DNA of 64,000 nt from Bin87 sp965262485 (lineage in GTDB: Bacteria > Chloroflexota > Dehalococcoidia > Lucifugimonadales > UBA3495): NCBI GenBank assembly GCA_965262485.1, contig OZ253540.1, positions 248,001-312,000 on the forward strand, given 5' to 3'. The notes below the pieces were generated by a model, which ran no database searches, was not told where the DNA came from, and saw only the letters and a list, made by a program, of their open reading frames with translations. Position 1 is the stretch's first letter. Every line of letters begins with the position of its first letter. The translations under genes were made by a program, and so were the position numbers. This document shows positions 52,239 to 61,261 of this stretch, piece after piece.

Positions 52239-52991
52239 TCAGGGGCGGAGGGCGCCCACGAACAGGTGGCCGCCGATCCCGCCCTCGTAGGCTTCGGTCT
52301 CCCGGTATTCGGCGTCAAACCCGGACTCGTCCAGCAGGTCGAGCCAGGTTTGTTTGTAGAATAACCCGCTGGTATGACGGTCCTGCTCCACCGAGATCTT
52401 CCCGTCGCGATTGATAATGAATATGAACACCGATTCGATCACGGTGTCATTGGGGTCTGGGTCTGCCATGTATTCAATGAACGTAACGTCCTGATTGCTG
52501 TTCTGCCGTGTCCAGTCGATTACGCGGGGGCCGCTAAAGGTCTCCCGGAGGCAGTCGGGCGCCATTATCAACAGGCCGCCGGGAGCCAGGTGCAGAGCAG
52601 CCGTCGTGATCGCGGCCTTGAGGTCATCCTCCGTGAGCATGTAGTTCACGGCATCGTGGATGGCAACGATGTCGAAGGACTTGTCAAGCCTGACGGTTCG
52701 CATGTCGCCGAGGTGGTGCAGCGTTAGCGGGTTGAGTCGCCGGGACGTCTCCAGCATTTTCGGAGCAATGTCAACCGCTTCGGCATCGACGTGCTGAGTC
52801 AGGTGGGACAACAGGTGTCCGCCGCCGCAACCCAATTCGAGCAGCCTGGGTTTCCGCCCAGTTTGACCACCCGATTCGGAATGATGCCGGCGGATGATGT
52901 CCAGCCACAGAGCGGCCTCTGTGGCGTATTCCTCGGGGGGACTTACGACCGGCCACAGATGAGCCAAATCGTTATAGAGCCGCATCGACAC
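52239..52991 (-). CDS. class I SAM-dependent methyltransferase
   Basis: A 250-residue methyltransferase. The AdoMet motif I is RLLELGCGGGHLLSHLTQHV (about residues 50-69), motif II-like DAEAVDIAPKML follows, and KSFDIVAIHDAVNYML (about 106-121) is the acidic loop after strand 4. The substrate is unknown. It converges with glyA over 34 bp. Confidence 0.85.
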   Translation of the reverse strand: MSMRLYNDLAHLWPVVSPPEEYATEAALWLDIIRRHHSESGGQTGRKPRLLELGCGGGHLLSHLTQHVDAEAVDIAPKMLETSRRLNPLTLHHLGDMRTVRLDKSFDIVAIHDAVNYMLTEDDLKAAITTAALHLAPGGLLIMAPDCLRETFSGPRVIDWTRQNSNQDVTFIEYMADPDPNDTVIESVFIFIINRDGKISVEQDRHTSGLFYKQTWLDLLDESGFDAEYRETEAYEGGIGGHLFVGALRP

Positions 52992-52997
52992 GCTGCG

Positions 52998-53258
52998 TCA
53001 GAATGGCAGGGCGGCGCTGTCGGCGCTGTCTATGAAAAGGTATTCGCGAACTATGCCCAGGTGGGAGCGCGGCGCCGGGAGGGACTTATGCAGCCACCGT
53101 TCCAGGTTGCTGATACTGATGCCCGGTTGCAGATCGATGCACGGGCGTCCCAGGGTTTCCCAGCGAGCGATCATGCGATGAGCGTCCGCAGGCAGACTAT
53201 TGCGGCCCGTGGATGCCGGCTTGGTGGCGAATGGTGGTGAGGGAGTCTGGTTGGTCAA
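52998..53258 (-). CDS. small hypothetical protein upstream of the methyltransferase
   Basis: An 86-residue frame starting with TTG, or about 58 residues from an internal ATG at 53174. It ends 6 bp before the methyltransferase start, in the same direction, which suggests coupling. The sequence has no motif that I recognise. Confidence 0.45.
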   Translation of the reverse strand: MTNQTPSPPFATKPASTGRNSLPADAHRMIARWETLGRPCIDLQPGISISNLERWLHKSLPAPRSHLGIVREYLFIDSADSAALPF

Positions 53259-53451
53259 AATATCACCGTTCCGAACGCATCGGTTTTAATCTTACAGTCC
53301 GAGGCGCGATTTATAGAACAATTGTACGTATAATGCAACCGGAATGCAACGGGTTATTGTCATGGCGAACTGTTCTGGGCGGCGCTCTTTGTTAGCTGGA
53401 ATAGCCGTCGGGGTCGCTAGTAGTCCAACATTGTTGGATTGAGGAGTAACC

Positions 53452-53582
53452 GAGTTTACCTCTCAATCGTCATTCCGGCCTTGAGCCGGAATCCAGGAAT
53501 CGCCGCTGGCAAAGAGTCTGAGCCGAGTCAAAGTTCCGGATTCCGGCTTTCGCCGGAATGACGGGTTGTGGCAGGTCAACTC
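53452..53582. repeat. family A-related palindromic element, copy A6
   Basis: A palindrome of about 131 bp with short outer arms gagtttacct and aggtcaactc and two internal hairpins, cattccggccttgagccgga and ggattccggctttcgccgga. It lies in 53259-53635, the gap before the Sec-type lipoprotein gene. The remainder shows nothing. Confidence 0.6.
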
Positions 53583-53635
53583 ATCATTTCAAAGCTGTTA
53601 AGCTACTAGTGTGGCGGGGTCGTTGGGAATAGGGC

Positions 53636-54388
53636 TTATTCACGGTTGAGGTCGGTCAGGAGAGAGCGAATCAGGTCGATTCCGCGGGCGCCGGAACTGG
53701 TGTGGGCGACCAGTCCTTCCTTGTCCAAAAATACGTATGAAGGCACGCCGCCAACTCCATACGCATCGGCCAGTTGGGCTGACTCGTCGTAGAGATTCGG
53801 GAAGGACAATCCGGCCCGGTCCACGAATTCGTTGGTTGCCGCTTCGGTGGTGCGGAATTGAGACACGCCGACTACGTCAATGCTGGCAGCCCGGAGTTCC
53901 TCGTCGTAGAGGACTTGTACAGCGGGTAACTCCCGCTGGCAATGGGGTCACCAGGGAGCCCAGAAAACTAACAACGTTGGAGTCCCCAGGGTCTCTGTGA
54001 AGTTAAACAAACTGCCATCGAGGAGAACGGCCTCAAATTGCTGTCCGGGGCGGCGTTCATCTTCCCCTGGGGAAGCGGGTTTGGGCCGCGGCGTGTACGT
54101 TGGCCCTGGAGTGTGTGTTGGTAGTGGAGTGTTGGCAGGCGCATCGACGGCAGGTGCGGTTACAGTGGCCTGCGGCCGGGCCGGTTCCGTTGTCGGGGTT
54201 TCAACCAACTCCGCCAGGGTCGGGAGCGCTGTGGGCAAGGAATAATCGGCGTCGGTGGCGGGTGGTTCGCTGGACGAAGAACAACCCGCAATTATTGCGA
54301 CCAACGTGATCGCCAGGAGGACGGCGGGGATGAGTGGCAGATTTCGGGTCATGGAATTATTCGGCATGGAAAGTAATTCTTTACTCAT
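53636..54388 (-). CDS. TlpA/thioredoxin-like lipoprotein, probable selenoprotein (in-frame TGA at 53948-53950)
   Basis: A 250-residue protein if TGA is read through as Sec147. The N-terminus is a lipoprotein signal (LIPAVLLAITLVAIIAGC), followed by a Pro/Thr-rich linker (PTHTPGPTYTPRPK) and a TlpA/thioredoxin domain: FEAVLLDGSLFNFTE, then FWAPW-TGA-P-H-C-QREL, YGVGGVPSYVF with the cis-Pro at about 216, and a short C-terminal helix. The TGA stands precisely where the first Cys of CxxC is expected. The frame stays open for 104 further codons on conserved sequence to the TAA-type stop. A 7-bp hairpin follows the TGA (next entry). ATGs at 54367 and 54352 are alternative starts. A nonsense mutation is the alternative. 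Confidence 0.8.
53920..53938 (-). promoter_or_regulatory. candidate bacterial SECIS hairpin
   Basis: Nine nucleotides after the TGA, the transcript forms a perfect 7-bp stem CAGCGGG/CCCGCTG with the five-base loop AGTTA. The loop begins 16 nt past the UGA and has a G in its second position. Known bacterial SECIS elements have a small hairpin with a G within the first two loop bases and about 16-37 nt between UGA and loop. The structure is read by eye; the fit is inferred. Confidence 0.65.
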
Positions 54389-54394
54389 GGGACG

Positions 54395-55378
54395 CTATTG
54401 GCTCTTCACCCAATCGGCAACACGCTCACCGATGGTCATGGCGGTGGTGTTGGTGTTGGCGCGCACGACGTCCGGCATTACGGATGTGTCGGCCACACGT
54501 AATCCCTGCACGCCGCGCACCCTGCAGAACTGGTCGACGACGGCCAGCGGGTCTGAGTCGGGACCCATCTTGCACGTGCCGGCCAGATGTTGGGACGTAG
54601 TAACATTTTTGTTGAGCCAGTCGTCCAACGCCGCGTCGGAAGCCAGTTCTTCCTCCGTGGGTGTCAAGGGGCCGTCCACAATATCATTGAATGCCGGATG
54701 CTCCAGCAGGCCGAAGCAGATTCTCACGGCCTCCCGCAACCGCTCGCGGTCGGAAGGTTCTTCCAGGAAACCGTAGTAAAGGTTCGGTTGGTCGCCGGGA
54801 TCAGCGGAGGCGAGGGTGATTTCGCCCTTGCCAGCCGCCAGCTCCAGGATGCATGAGAAACGCACACCTTCACCTTCCAGGGGATCGCCGCCCAACGGGA
54901 AGGAGAAGGAAGAGGGCATGATCTGGATGTCGTTGCGGAGATTGTTCGCACTGGAGGTGTAACGAAGGGCGGCCTGGATTCTGGGAGCATCAGGGTCCTG
55001 GGGAAAATCGTCCTTGACGCGGAGACGGACGGGCGCCATGGGATGGTCTCTGAAATTCTTGCCGACGCCGGGCGAGTCATGCACGACTGGAATCCCGAGG
55101 CTGCGCAGGTGGTCTGCCGGGCCGACACCGGACAGCATGAGAATTTGCGGTGATGCGATGGCGCCGGCGCTGAGCACTATTTCGTTCGCTTCCAGCTGAA
55201 AAATGTCCCCGCCACTCTCGACTTCCACGCCCCACACGGTGTTGCGGGCGAACAAAATGCGCCGGACCATTACATTGCCACGAACGGTCAGGTTGAGCCG
55301 ATGGCGGTTTGGGTTGATGTAGGTGAGACCCGTACTCTTCTGGCTTAAATTGGCACTATACGGTCGTGGTGAAGCCAT
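54395..55378 (-). pseudogene. GMC-type oxidoreductase, 5'-truncated (C-terminal part only)
   Basis: About 327 residues from the first internal ATG. They match the C-terminal two thirds of a glucose-methanol-choline oxidoreductase: LTVRGNVMVRRILFARNTVWGVEV, then IVLSAGAIASPQILMLSGVGP (the GMC signature 2) and TSQHLAGTCKMGPDSDPLAVVD with the catalytic His region near the end. The FAD-binding GxGxxG N-terminal part (about 200 residues) is missing. Upstream of about 55390 the sequence changes to the island, whose HNH gene is in the same frame after its frameshift, so one long open frame runs through both. It lies 6 bp upstream of the selenoprotein gene. Confidence 0.75.
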
Positions 55379-55440
55379 GGACCCATGGTGACCCCAGAGT
55401 CCCTTTGGACGATTGATGCTGCTTGGCGTCTTGTTTTCCA

Positions 55441-55468
55441 GAAGCGCTGCCGGATCCGGCAGCGCTTC
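55441..55468. terminator. 12-bp perfect hairpin at the island/GMC junction
   Basis: gaagcgctgccg/cggcagcgcttc with the loop gatc, just downstream of the stop of HNH copy 1 on the minus strand and close to the point where the GMC similarity starts. No T-run follows on the minus strand. It may be a terminator or a border palindrome of the island. Confidence 0.5.
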
Positions 55469-55497
55469 TATATTGTAACCCAGTGTGCGTCGCCCGG

Positions 55498-56386
55498 TCA
55501 CTTCTCGCACACGACGCCGTCGCCGTCCCTGGCGCTGGGTACCATCCACTCCGGGAAACCCCGACCGTTGCCTTTGGTCCCCTGAATTCGGACTTCCCTT
55601 GCCGCCTGAGCCGCGTCGCAGGAGTTGTACCTGACCCGTCTCGGGGGCCTCAATTGGTGGCTCCGGGGCAATGATCGTTGGTCTAGCTTGGCCCTGGCGT
55701 GTCACCACCGTAGGCGGGGAATCGTAGGTGTTTACCATCTCGACCAGAGCGTCGTACTCGTGCTGCGTGACGGTCAAGTCCCAGGTATCCTTTATCCTGA
55801 TCCAGTCAACAGCGTATTGGCACCAGTAGGCTCGATCTTCCGGTTTCCAATCTTCGGGTCCTCGAGCGCCCTTGGAACGGTTCGCGCTGGCCGTGACGGC
55901 GATCAGGTGCTGTGGATCCTCCAGGTAGTTAGTGTACTGCTCCCTTTGATTGGCTGACCATTGCCAGGCTCCACTGTCGTGCGCGTTGCCCAGTGGCACC
56001 ATGTGGTCAACGTCGAGTTTGCCCGGATCGTTCACGACCGTGTTGGTGTACGGAGCCAGCCACTCACCAGCACTGACGCGGCACTGCCTGTCGGTTCGGT
56101 ATGTGACCGCGGTTCGACTTTCGGCTACCAGCACTTCGTTATGGGCGTCCTGGCAGTCGCCGTGGTCGTCGGTCCAATGTTTCCAATCGTGGTGCCGGTC
56201 GTATTCCCGCAGGTTCTGCGGGATCTCCGCGATGGTGACCAGGAGAATGTTCAGTTCGGATGTGTGAATGGTCGTCGGAGTCGGAGTGGGTGCGGGAGGC
56301 GGAGTGGAAGTCGTAGGCGACGACGGCGGAGAGGGCGCGGCGACTATTCCTGCAGGATACCGATGAACTCTTCCGGCCGCGACCAT
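55498..56386 (-). pseudogene. HNH (DUF1524-type) nuclease with excalibur tail, copy 1, frameshifted
   Basis: A DUF1524-type HNH nuclease: WKHWTDDHGDCQDAHNEVLVAESRT, then DVDHMVPLGNAHDSGAW with the catalytic His region, and RSKGARGPEDWKPEDRAYWCQYAVDW. The C-terminal excalibur-type domain (YNSCDAAQAAREV...DGDGVVCEK, stop at 55498) is in another frame. A CCC run at 55635-55637, where copy 2 has CC, accounts for the shift. The lipoprotein leader seen in copy 2 is missing here, and the first codons overlap the DUF1828 gene. It is therefore probably inactive, or read only by frameshifting. Confidence 0.7.
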
Positions 56387-57117
56387 AGTGCCACTTTTGA
56401 CAAGTCTTCAACCAGCCGGAAATCTTCATCGTTCCAGACATCAGCCGTGTCATCAAACAGGGAAACAAACTGCAACCGTTCCGGCCCTACGGAGTGGTGG
56501 CTCAGGTCATACCACGCGGCCACAACATGGTCAGTAATCCGGTTTGCCACAGCGCGGCTCCCTGTGTTCAGCACATATACCAACGAACTGCGTCCGGCGG
56601 CGCGTACGTGGAAGTCCACATTCCAGATCCGCAACGAACGCCCGGGGATTTTGGTGGCGGGTTCGTGTTCAAGTCTGTTCTCCGTTAGGTATTCGGCCAC
56701 TTCGCCGACCACAGACTCGCTTCTGCGATAACGAAACGTGAACCACAAGTCGGACACGCGCAATGAGGCTTGCGCCACCCTGGTAAAAACGCCGGCTAGG
56801 TCGTCGCCAGGGCGGCAACGGGCTTGCAGCATCCCCCGGTAAAACTCCACTCCGTGCGTCATGCAGGCGTCTGAGATGAGCCGGTTTTGGTTGGGGGAAC
56901 GCCGGGTGGCTAGTGACTGCATCCGCAGCCACCCGGTAGTTTCCGCAAGGTCGGTGACCGTTACGAGGTCGCCGGTGATCTCGCAATACAGGTCTATATT
57001 GTCCCCGTCAGGATACAGGTAAGGGGTGCGGACCTGGTAGTAGTCCCCTTGCTGCGAGCAGGTGAACAGTTCGCCCATTTCACCCTGTATCGCTTTGCAG
57101 ATGTCGTTGCTGTTCAT
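56344..57117 (-). CDS. DUF1828 domain protein
   Basis: A 257-residue protein. It opens NDICKAIQGEMGELFTCSQQGDYYQVRTPYLYPDGDNIDLYCEITGDLVTVTDLAETTGWL, matching DUF1828 as I know it, and has a second part of about 130 residues, probably a DUF1829-type C-terminal domain (VDFHVRAAGRSSLVYVLNTGSRAVANRI). Functions of the family are unknown; members are often found on mobile or phage-like islands. It ends inside the 5' part of HNH copy 1 and is 9 bp downstream of the next gene. Confidence 0.7.
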   Translation of the reverse strand: MNSNDICKAIQGEMGELFTCSQQGDYYQVRTPYLYPDGDNIDLYCEITGDLVTVTDLAETTGWLRMQSLATRRSPNQNRLISDACMTHGVEFYRGMLQARCRPGDDLAGVFTRVAQASLRVSDLWFTFRYRRSESVVGEVAEYLTENRLEHEPATKIPGRSLRIWNVDFHVRAAGRSSLVYVLNTGSRAVANRITDHVVAAWYDLSHHSVGPERLQFVSLFDDTADVWNDEDFRLVEDLSKVALWSRPEEFIGILQE

Positions 57118-57126
57118 AAGTACCTC

Positions 57127-57564
57127 CTATACCTGCGGTGGCGGAAACATTCTGCCGTTGTGCTGAATACCGACCGCAGTGCAGAATTGCTGCCAGACAG
57201 CTACCGGGTCGTGAACCGGCGCCGTGATTGTACCCGGGACGTAGGCCTCTTTATCCCGGTACTGCTCCGTCCACCAGTGCATATGCTTTGGACCTACCTG
57301 ATTGCATTGAGGATTGTGGTGGTCATTGCCCATACACAACCCGCAGATGCGCCCGTCTGTACGCAGGACGAGCGGATACACCAGTTTACTTATCCCTCGG
57401 TGGTACCGTCCCTCGACAAAGAGGGGCCACCCCCCGTTGGAACTTACCTCAACTCGAAATTCCCGCGCCGGGGAATTATCTTCGTCTTCCCCCCATACTA
57501 TGTCGTCTTCAATCCATTTGCTGTCCGACATGATCGCGGCAAATTCGGTGTCGCTCAATGGCAT
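57127..57564 (-). CDS. probable DUF6978-type protein, partner of the DUF1828 gene
   Basis: A 145-residue protein beginning MPLSDTEFAAIMSDSKWI, followed by a strand region (AREFRVEVSSNGGWPLFVEGR) and a His/Cys cluster (ICGLCMGNDHHNPQC, HMHWWTEQ). I recall this layout from DUF6978 proteins, which are frequently beside DUF1828. The assignment is from memory of pattern and not tested. Together with the DUF1828 gene it forms a two-gene unit with a 9-bp gap. Confidence 0.5.
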   Translation of the reverse strand: MPLSDTEFAAIMSDSKWIEDDIVWGEDEDNSPAREFRVEVSSNGGWPLFVEGRYHRGISKLVYPLVLRTDGRICGLCMGNDHHNPQCNQVGPKHMHWWTEQYRDKEAYVPGTITAPVHDPVAVWQQFCTAVGIQHNGRMFPPPQV

Positions 57565-57679
57565 ATTGGTTCCTCACCAGCCGTTGTCATCCTGTGGCGG
57601 GTTAATCAGTCTTAGGGCAGCGTTAATAAGGAGAGGTTCCGTTTCATCTACTGGCCCGCTGCGCGGCCCTTTCCTAGGT

Positions 57680-58105
57680 TCAAGGCGCGGGGTACGCTTT
57701 GGGGTGTCTCCGGCGCTTGTGCTCCGCCGATGGCACGGTCATTTCACCCTTTGCCGGCGCATCCGGCGGTTCTTGGGGCGATGTCCATCTAACCGGCGAC
57801 GCCGGCCTTTCCGTCAAGAAGGACTCGGGGTCGTGTATGACGAGTGCAGTCAGGGACAGATTCTTGATGGCCGCCTGGTGGGCGGCGTGGCCCTCGGGAT
57901 TAGCGGGATTGACCGCGGCGTAAATGTTGTTGCCGGGTCCTCCAGCGTTTGGCCACATGGACACAACCACCGGAGGCGCTGCTACAGCGGTTGAGTCGGT
58001 CTGTAGAAAATCGGCGTACCCAGTCCCAAGGTCGGACAGGGGGCCGGCGGACAGCATAGCGGAATGGGTTCCGGCTGACCCTGATACGGGAAAAGATAAA
58101 TTCAT
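57680..58105 (-). CDS. hypothetical protein in the island
   Basis: An open frame of about 141 residues, rich in Ser, Ala and Pro, with an ATG at 58105 (or 58132). No motif or family is recognised. Its context in the island suggests a real but unknown gene; composition alone does not decide. Confidence 0.35.
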   Translation of the reverse strand: MNLSFPVSGSAGTHSAMLSAGPLSDLGTGYADFLQTDSTAVAAPPVVVSMWPNAGGPGNNIYAAVNPANPEGHAAHQAAIKNLSLTALVIHDPESFLTERPASPVRWTSPQEPPDAPAKGEMTVPSAEHKRRRHPKAYPAP

Positions 58106-58176
58106 CGCTGCCCCCTGGTTGCCGGGCACCACCCCGGCGGATTGCCGCCATTCTACTCACGGTGGCAATCCAAGTA

Positions 58177-58209
58177 AAACAAAAGCCGCCGTCGCATTCC
58201 GGCGGCTTC
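58177..58209 (-). terminator. candidate rho-independent terminator downstream of HNH copy 2
   Basis: On the minus strand the stem AAGCCGCCG/CGGCGGCTT with an eight-base loop is followed by TTTTGTTTTA. It lies about 225 bp downstream of the stop of HNH copy 2. The stretch 58210-58433 between holds nothing else recognisable. Confidence 0.6.
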
Positions 58210-58433
58210 TGGCCCGTGAGATAGGTCAACTTTCGAAGTTGCTCGACACGCCGGCAAGACCACTTTTCATGGTCTTCCTGGCCCCGAACCGGAAGCAGGT
58301 TTTTCTCGGCGATGACGGGCGGGTCGGGAATGGCCGTACACCGTCAGGTTGGTGATGGGCGGCGCCGTCGGCACTGCGTCCGCGCGTGCGCTCCTCCAAC
58401 AGGACCGCATGCGCGTGCCTCACCGCTGAGTGA

Positions 58434-59487
58434 TCATCTTTCACACACAACCCCGTCTCCGTCGCCATCTCGGGCGCTGGGCACCATCGGCTGCGGGAAT
58501 CCTCGACCGCTGCCCTTGCTGCCGTGCACACGGGGTTCGCCGGCCGCCTGAGCCGCGTCGCAGGAGTTGTACCTGACCGTCTCGGGTGTCTCAATTGGTC
58601 GCTCCGGAGGAATGATCGTCGGTCTAGCTTGGCCCTGGCTTGTCACCACCGTAGGCGGGGCATCGCAGGTGTTTACCATCTCGACCAGAGCGTCGTACTC
58701 GTGCTGCGTGACGGTCAAGTCCCAGGTGTCCTTTATCGTGATCCAGTCGGTGGCGTAACGGCACCAGTATGTTCGGTCTTCCGGTTTCCAATCTTCGGGT
58801 CCTCGAGCGCCCTTGGAACGGTTCGCGCTGGCCGTGACGGCGATGAGATGCTGCGGATCATCGAGGTGGTTTGCGTACTGCTCCTTTCGATTGGCCGACC
58901 AATTCCAGGCGCCGCTGTCGTGGGCGTTCCCCAACGGCACCATGTGGTCAACGTCGAGTTTGCCGGGATCGGTGACGACGATGTTGCTGTACGGGGCCAA
59001 CCATTCGCCGGTCGCCACCTTGCATTTCCTGTCGGTACGAGACCGCGGCACGGCTCTCGGCGACCAGCACCTCGTTGCGGGCATTTTGGCAATCCCTATC
59101 GACGTCGGTCCAGTGTTTCCAATTGTCGCGGTCGTAGTCCGGCAACCTGTCTGGTACCGCTGACACCGTCACGCGCAGAACTGTGGTGGCGGTTGTCGAC
59201 GTCGCTGTAGGTTGCTGGCGCGTGGAGGTTGGCGCCGTTGCCGTTTCTGGCTGGGTCTCCGGTGCTGTTGTTGGCGTCGGTCGATTGGTCGGTTCTACAG
59301 TCGCGGACGGGACAGGCTGAGCCGTCGTGGTTTCCGCAGCGGGCGTCGCTGTGGGCAACCCTGTGGTTGTCGTTGCCGTATCGTTGTTCGGCTCGTTCCC
59401 GACTTGAGGAACTGTTGACGTGGACTGCGACGAACATGCTATGAGCAGAGCCGCGACGGCGTAGATGAGGGCAGTGGCAAGTCTCAC
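58434..59487 (-). pseudogene. HNH (DUF1524-type) nuclease lipoprotein with excalibur tail, copy 2, frameshifted
   Basis: A paralogue of copy 1. It starts with GTG at 59487 (GGAGA upstream) and a lipoprotein signal ATALIYAVAALLIACSS, then a Thr/Pro-rich linker and WKHWTDVDRDCQNARNEVLVAESRAAV. A deletion relative to copy 1, about 5 bases near 59035-59041 (taccgaca here against taccgaaccgaca in copy 1), shifts the frame. The HNH core (DVDHMVPLGNAHDSGAW) and the excalibur tail (YNSCDAAQAAGEPRVHGSKG, ending DGDGVVCER) follow in the second frame. Apart from that the two halves are intact. Confidence 0.7.
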
Positions 59488-59714
59488 GGGTTGATCTCCA
59501 AGGGCGTGTCGTTTGCCTTTGCGGCGTGGAGGAAGCACTCCCGAATTCCGCGCAAACGGCAAGAATTGTCCCACGAGGCTCTCGGACCGGCAATGACGTA
59601 GGAGGGAGATCCAGAAGTCGGAGGTCGTTCGCCTCGGGGTTCCGCGTCGCCGTCCACTCGCTCGGGGCAGTCAGCAGTACTGTTGTCGCCGCATGGCCGA
59701 CAGTCGGGACCGTT

Positions 59715-60257
59715 TCACGGCCACGCTTGGAGTACGTAGGTTACGCGGGCCGGGTGAGTGGGTGAGCCGTCTTTGTTCTTGCCGATGCAGTACAGGGGTT
59801 TCCCTGATTTTTGCAAAAGGGCTGTAACCTCGTCGGGCCTCCTGGCGAATATGGGGTGGTTGGGCACCTTTCCCCAGGCAACGATGAGTTTGTCCGCTTC
59901 CTGGACGGCTTCGGAAATGACTTGGTCATTCTCTGGGCCGACTGGATCGACGCCGCGTTCTTGGACCTCGCGGGCTAGGTCTTTCTTGTTAGGAGACCGG
60001 TAGGCGAAGAGTTCCACTTCGGTCATTGTGCGGTACTTTCCGTCCTTGGCGAGCTTGATGAGCCGGCGTCTGGTCCGGCTTTTGGCCAAGAGGTCATCTT
60101 CTTCTCGGATGGTTGCTGGGTTGAACAAGACGACGACCAGGTTGCCGCGGTTGAACTCGCGGCCTTGGTCGGTGAACTCGACCGTGAGCCTATAGCGGTG
60201 TTGTCCAAACTCTTCCGGGTACCTTGTTATTTTCACTTTCCGCCTCAACGTGAGCAA
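59715..60257 (-). CDS. DUF1643 domain protein
   Basis: A 180-residue protein with the DUF1643 pattern: a strand VVVLFNPATIREEDD (about residues 40-54), then MTEVELFAYRSPNKKDLA (about 77), DPVGPENDQVI, LIVAWGKVPNHPIFARR and LYCIGKNKDGSPTHPARV near the end. The family's function is unknown, and it is common on phages and genomic islands. It is 165 bp downstream of the nuclease gene in the same direction. Confidence 0.8.
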   Translation of the reverse strand: MLTLRRKVKITRYPEEFGQHRYRLTVEFTDQGREFNRGNLVVVLFNPATIREEDDLLAKSRTRRRLIKLAKDGKYRTMTEVELFAYRSPNKKDLAREVQERGVDPVGPENDQVISEAVQEADKLIVAWGKVPNHPIFARRPDEVTALLQKSGKPLYCIGKNKDGSPTHPARVTYVLQAWP

Positions 60258-60422
60258 CCATTGGATCTAAACGGGGCTGCGGAGTCAGTCCTGGAGCCCG
60301 GCGTGTGGCCCGAATGTTGTTTCCATGACTGTGAGCCGTGGCTACTGATGGTCAATTGGGCTGCTCCACCGCGGGAATTGTCCCCCAAGTTATTCGAACC
60401 GGCAATGACTCAGGCTCCGCGA

Positions 60423-61073
60423 TCAGAAGTCGTCGGTGGTCCTTTCGCCCAGCTGGGTCGTATCGTCCATGCGGTCCGGGCAGTCGGCGGCCGTGATGTC
60501 GCAGAACCGGCACTCTTGGGCGCTGGGAACGCGTACAGGGGGCTCTGGAGCAGCGATGCGGCGGATGAGGCTGCCGAGGTTTCGGATGAAGCCTTGGTCG
60601 ATGCCGCCTTGGGGAACGCGGTGGGTGTGGTCGTTGTAAACGATCTGGCCGGAGAACTTGGCATCCCTGTACTCGGGCATGGCCTTGGGCAGGGCGTACA
60701 TGTAGATCATGACCTGGTAACGGTGCCAGGGTTGTTCTTGGCCGCCCTTGACGTCGACGATGAGGATGCGGTCGTTGTTGAGGACGAGCAGGTCCGGCTT
60801 GCCGGCGAGGATGGCGGATTGTCCGCGGAGTCGGAAAGCGTTCTGGTTCTCGAGGCGTACGTCGTAGCCGCTGTGGGTCCACTGGTCTCGTTGCTCGTTG
60901 AGCAGGGCGGTATGCCGCGCGAGCCAGTCGGCCTGGTTGAAGTCGGACGGTTTACGGTTCCAGCCCTGGTGATGGGCTTTGAACCAAATGGCCCATTCGC
61001 AGGATCGTTCGCCGGTCAGCAGCCGGGGCAGCCAGGTGGCCCAGATGTAGGGTGATTGTCGGGGAACGGGCAA
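60423..61073 (-). CDS. orphan PD-(D/E)XK nuclease of the Cas4/AddB Fe-S type
   Basis: A 216-residue protein. The nuclease core has Asp94 in AGKPDLLVLNN, Asp107 and Lys109 in ILIVDVKGGQ, and a downstream Gln/Tyr helix HRYQVMIYMYAL. The four cysteines expected for a 4Fe-4S cluster are present in the Cas4/AddB arrangement: one near the N-terminus (Cys25, ERSCEWAIW) and three near the C-terminus (Cys188, Cys191 and Cys198, ECRFCDITAADC). No CRISPR array or cas1/cas2 is present in the window, so it is a stand-alone Cas4-like nuclease, perhaps with a defence or phage role. Confidence 0.78.
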   Translation of the reverse strand: MPVPRQSPYIWATWLPRLLTGERSCEWAIWFKAHHQGWNRKPSDFNQADWLARHTALLNEQRDQWTHSGYDVRLENQNAFRLRGQSAILAGKPDLLVLNNDRILIVDVKGGQEQPWHRYQVMIYMYALPKAMPEYRDAKFSGQIVYNDHTHRVPQGGIDQGFIRNLGSLIRRIAAPEPPVRVPSAQECRFCDITAADCPDRMDDTTQLGERTTDDF

Positions 61074-61261
61074 GTTCTGACTCGTGGGACTGGAATTACT
61101 TCGAGTCTATGAGCTTCCCCGCTTGCCGCACAATGGCCGGCAGTCATCAATTGGGGACGGTGTAAAACCTACCTCGCAACGCGAAACGGTTTGTGGGCTC
61201 TTGATCGGCCATGTGTTGGCTCCAGAGGCTGATTCCTTTGCCTCAGGCTATGGAATTGGCC

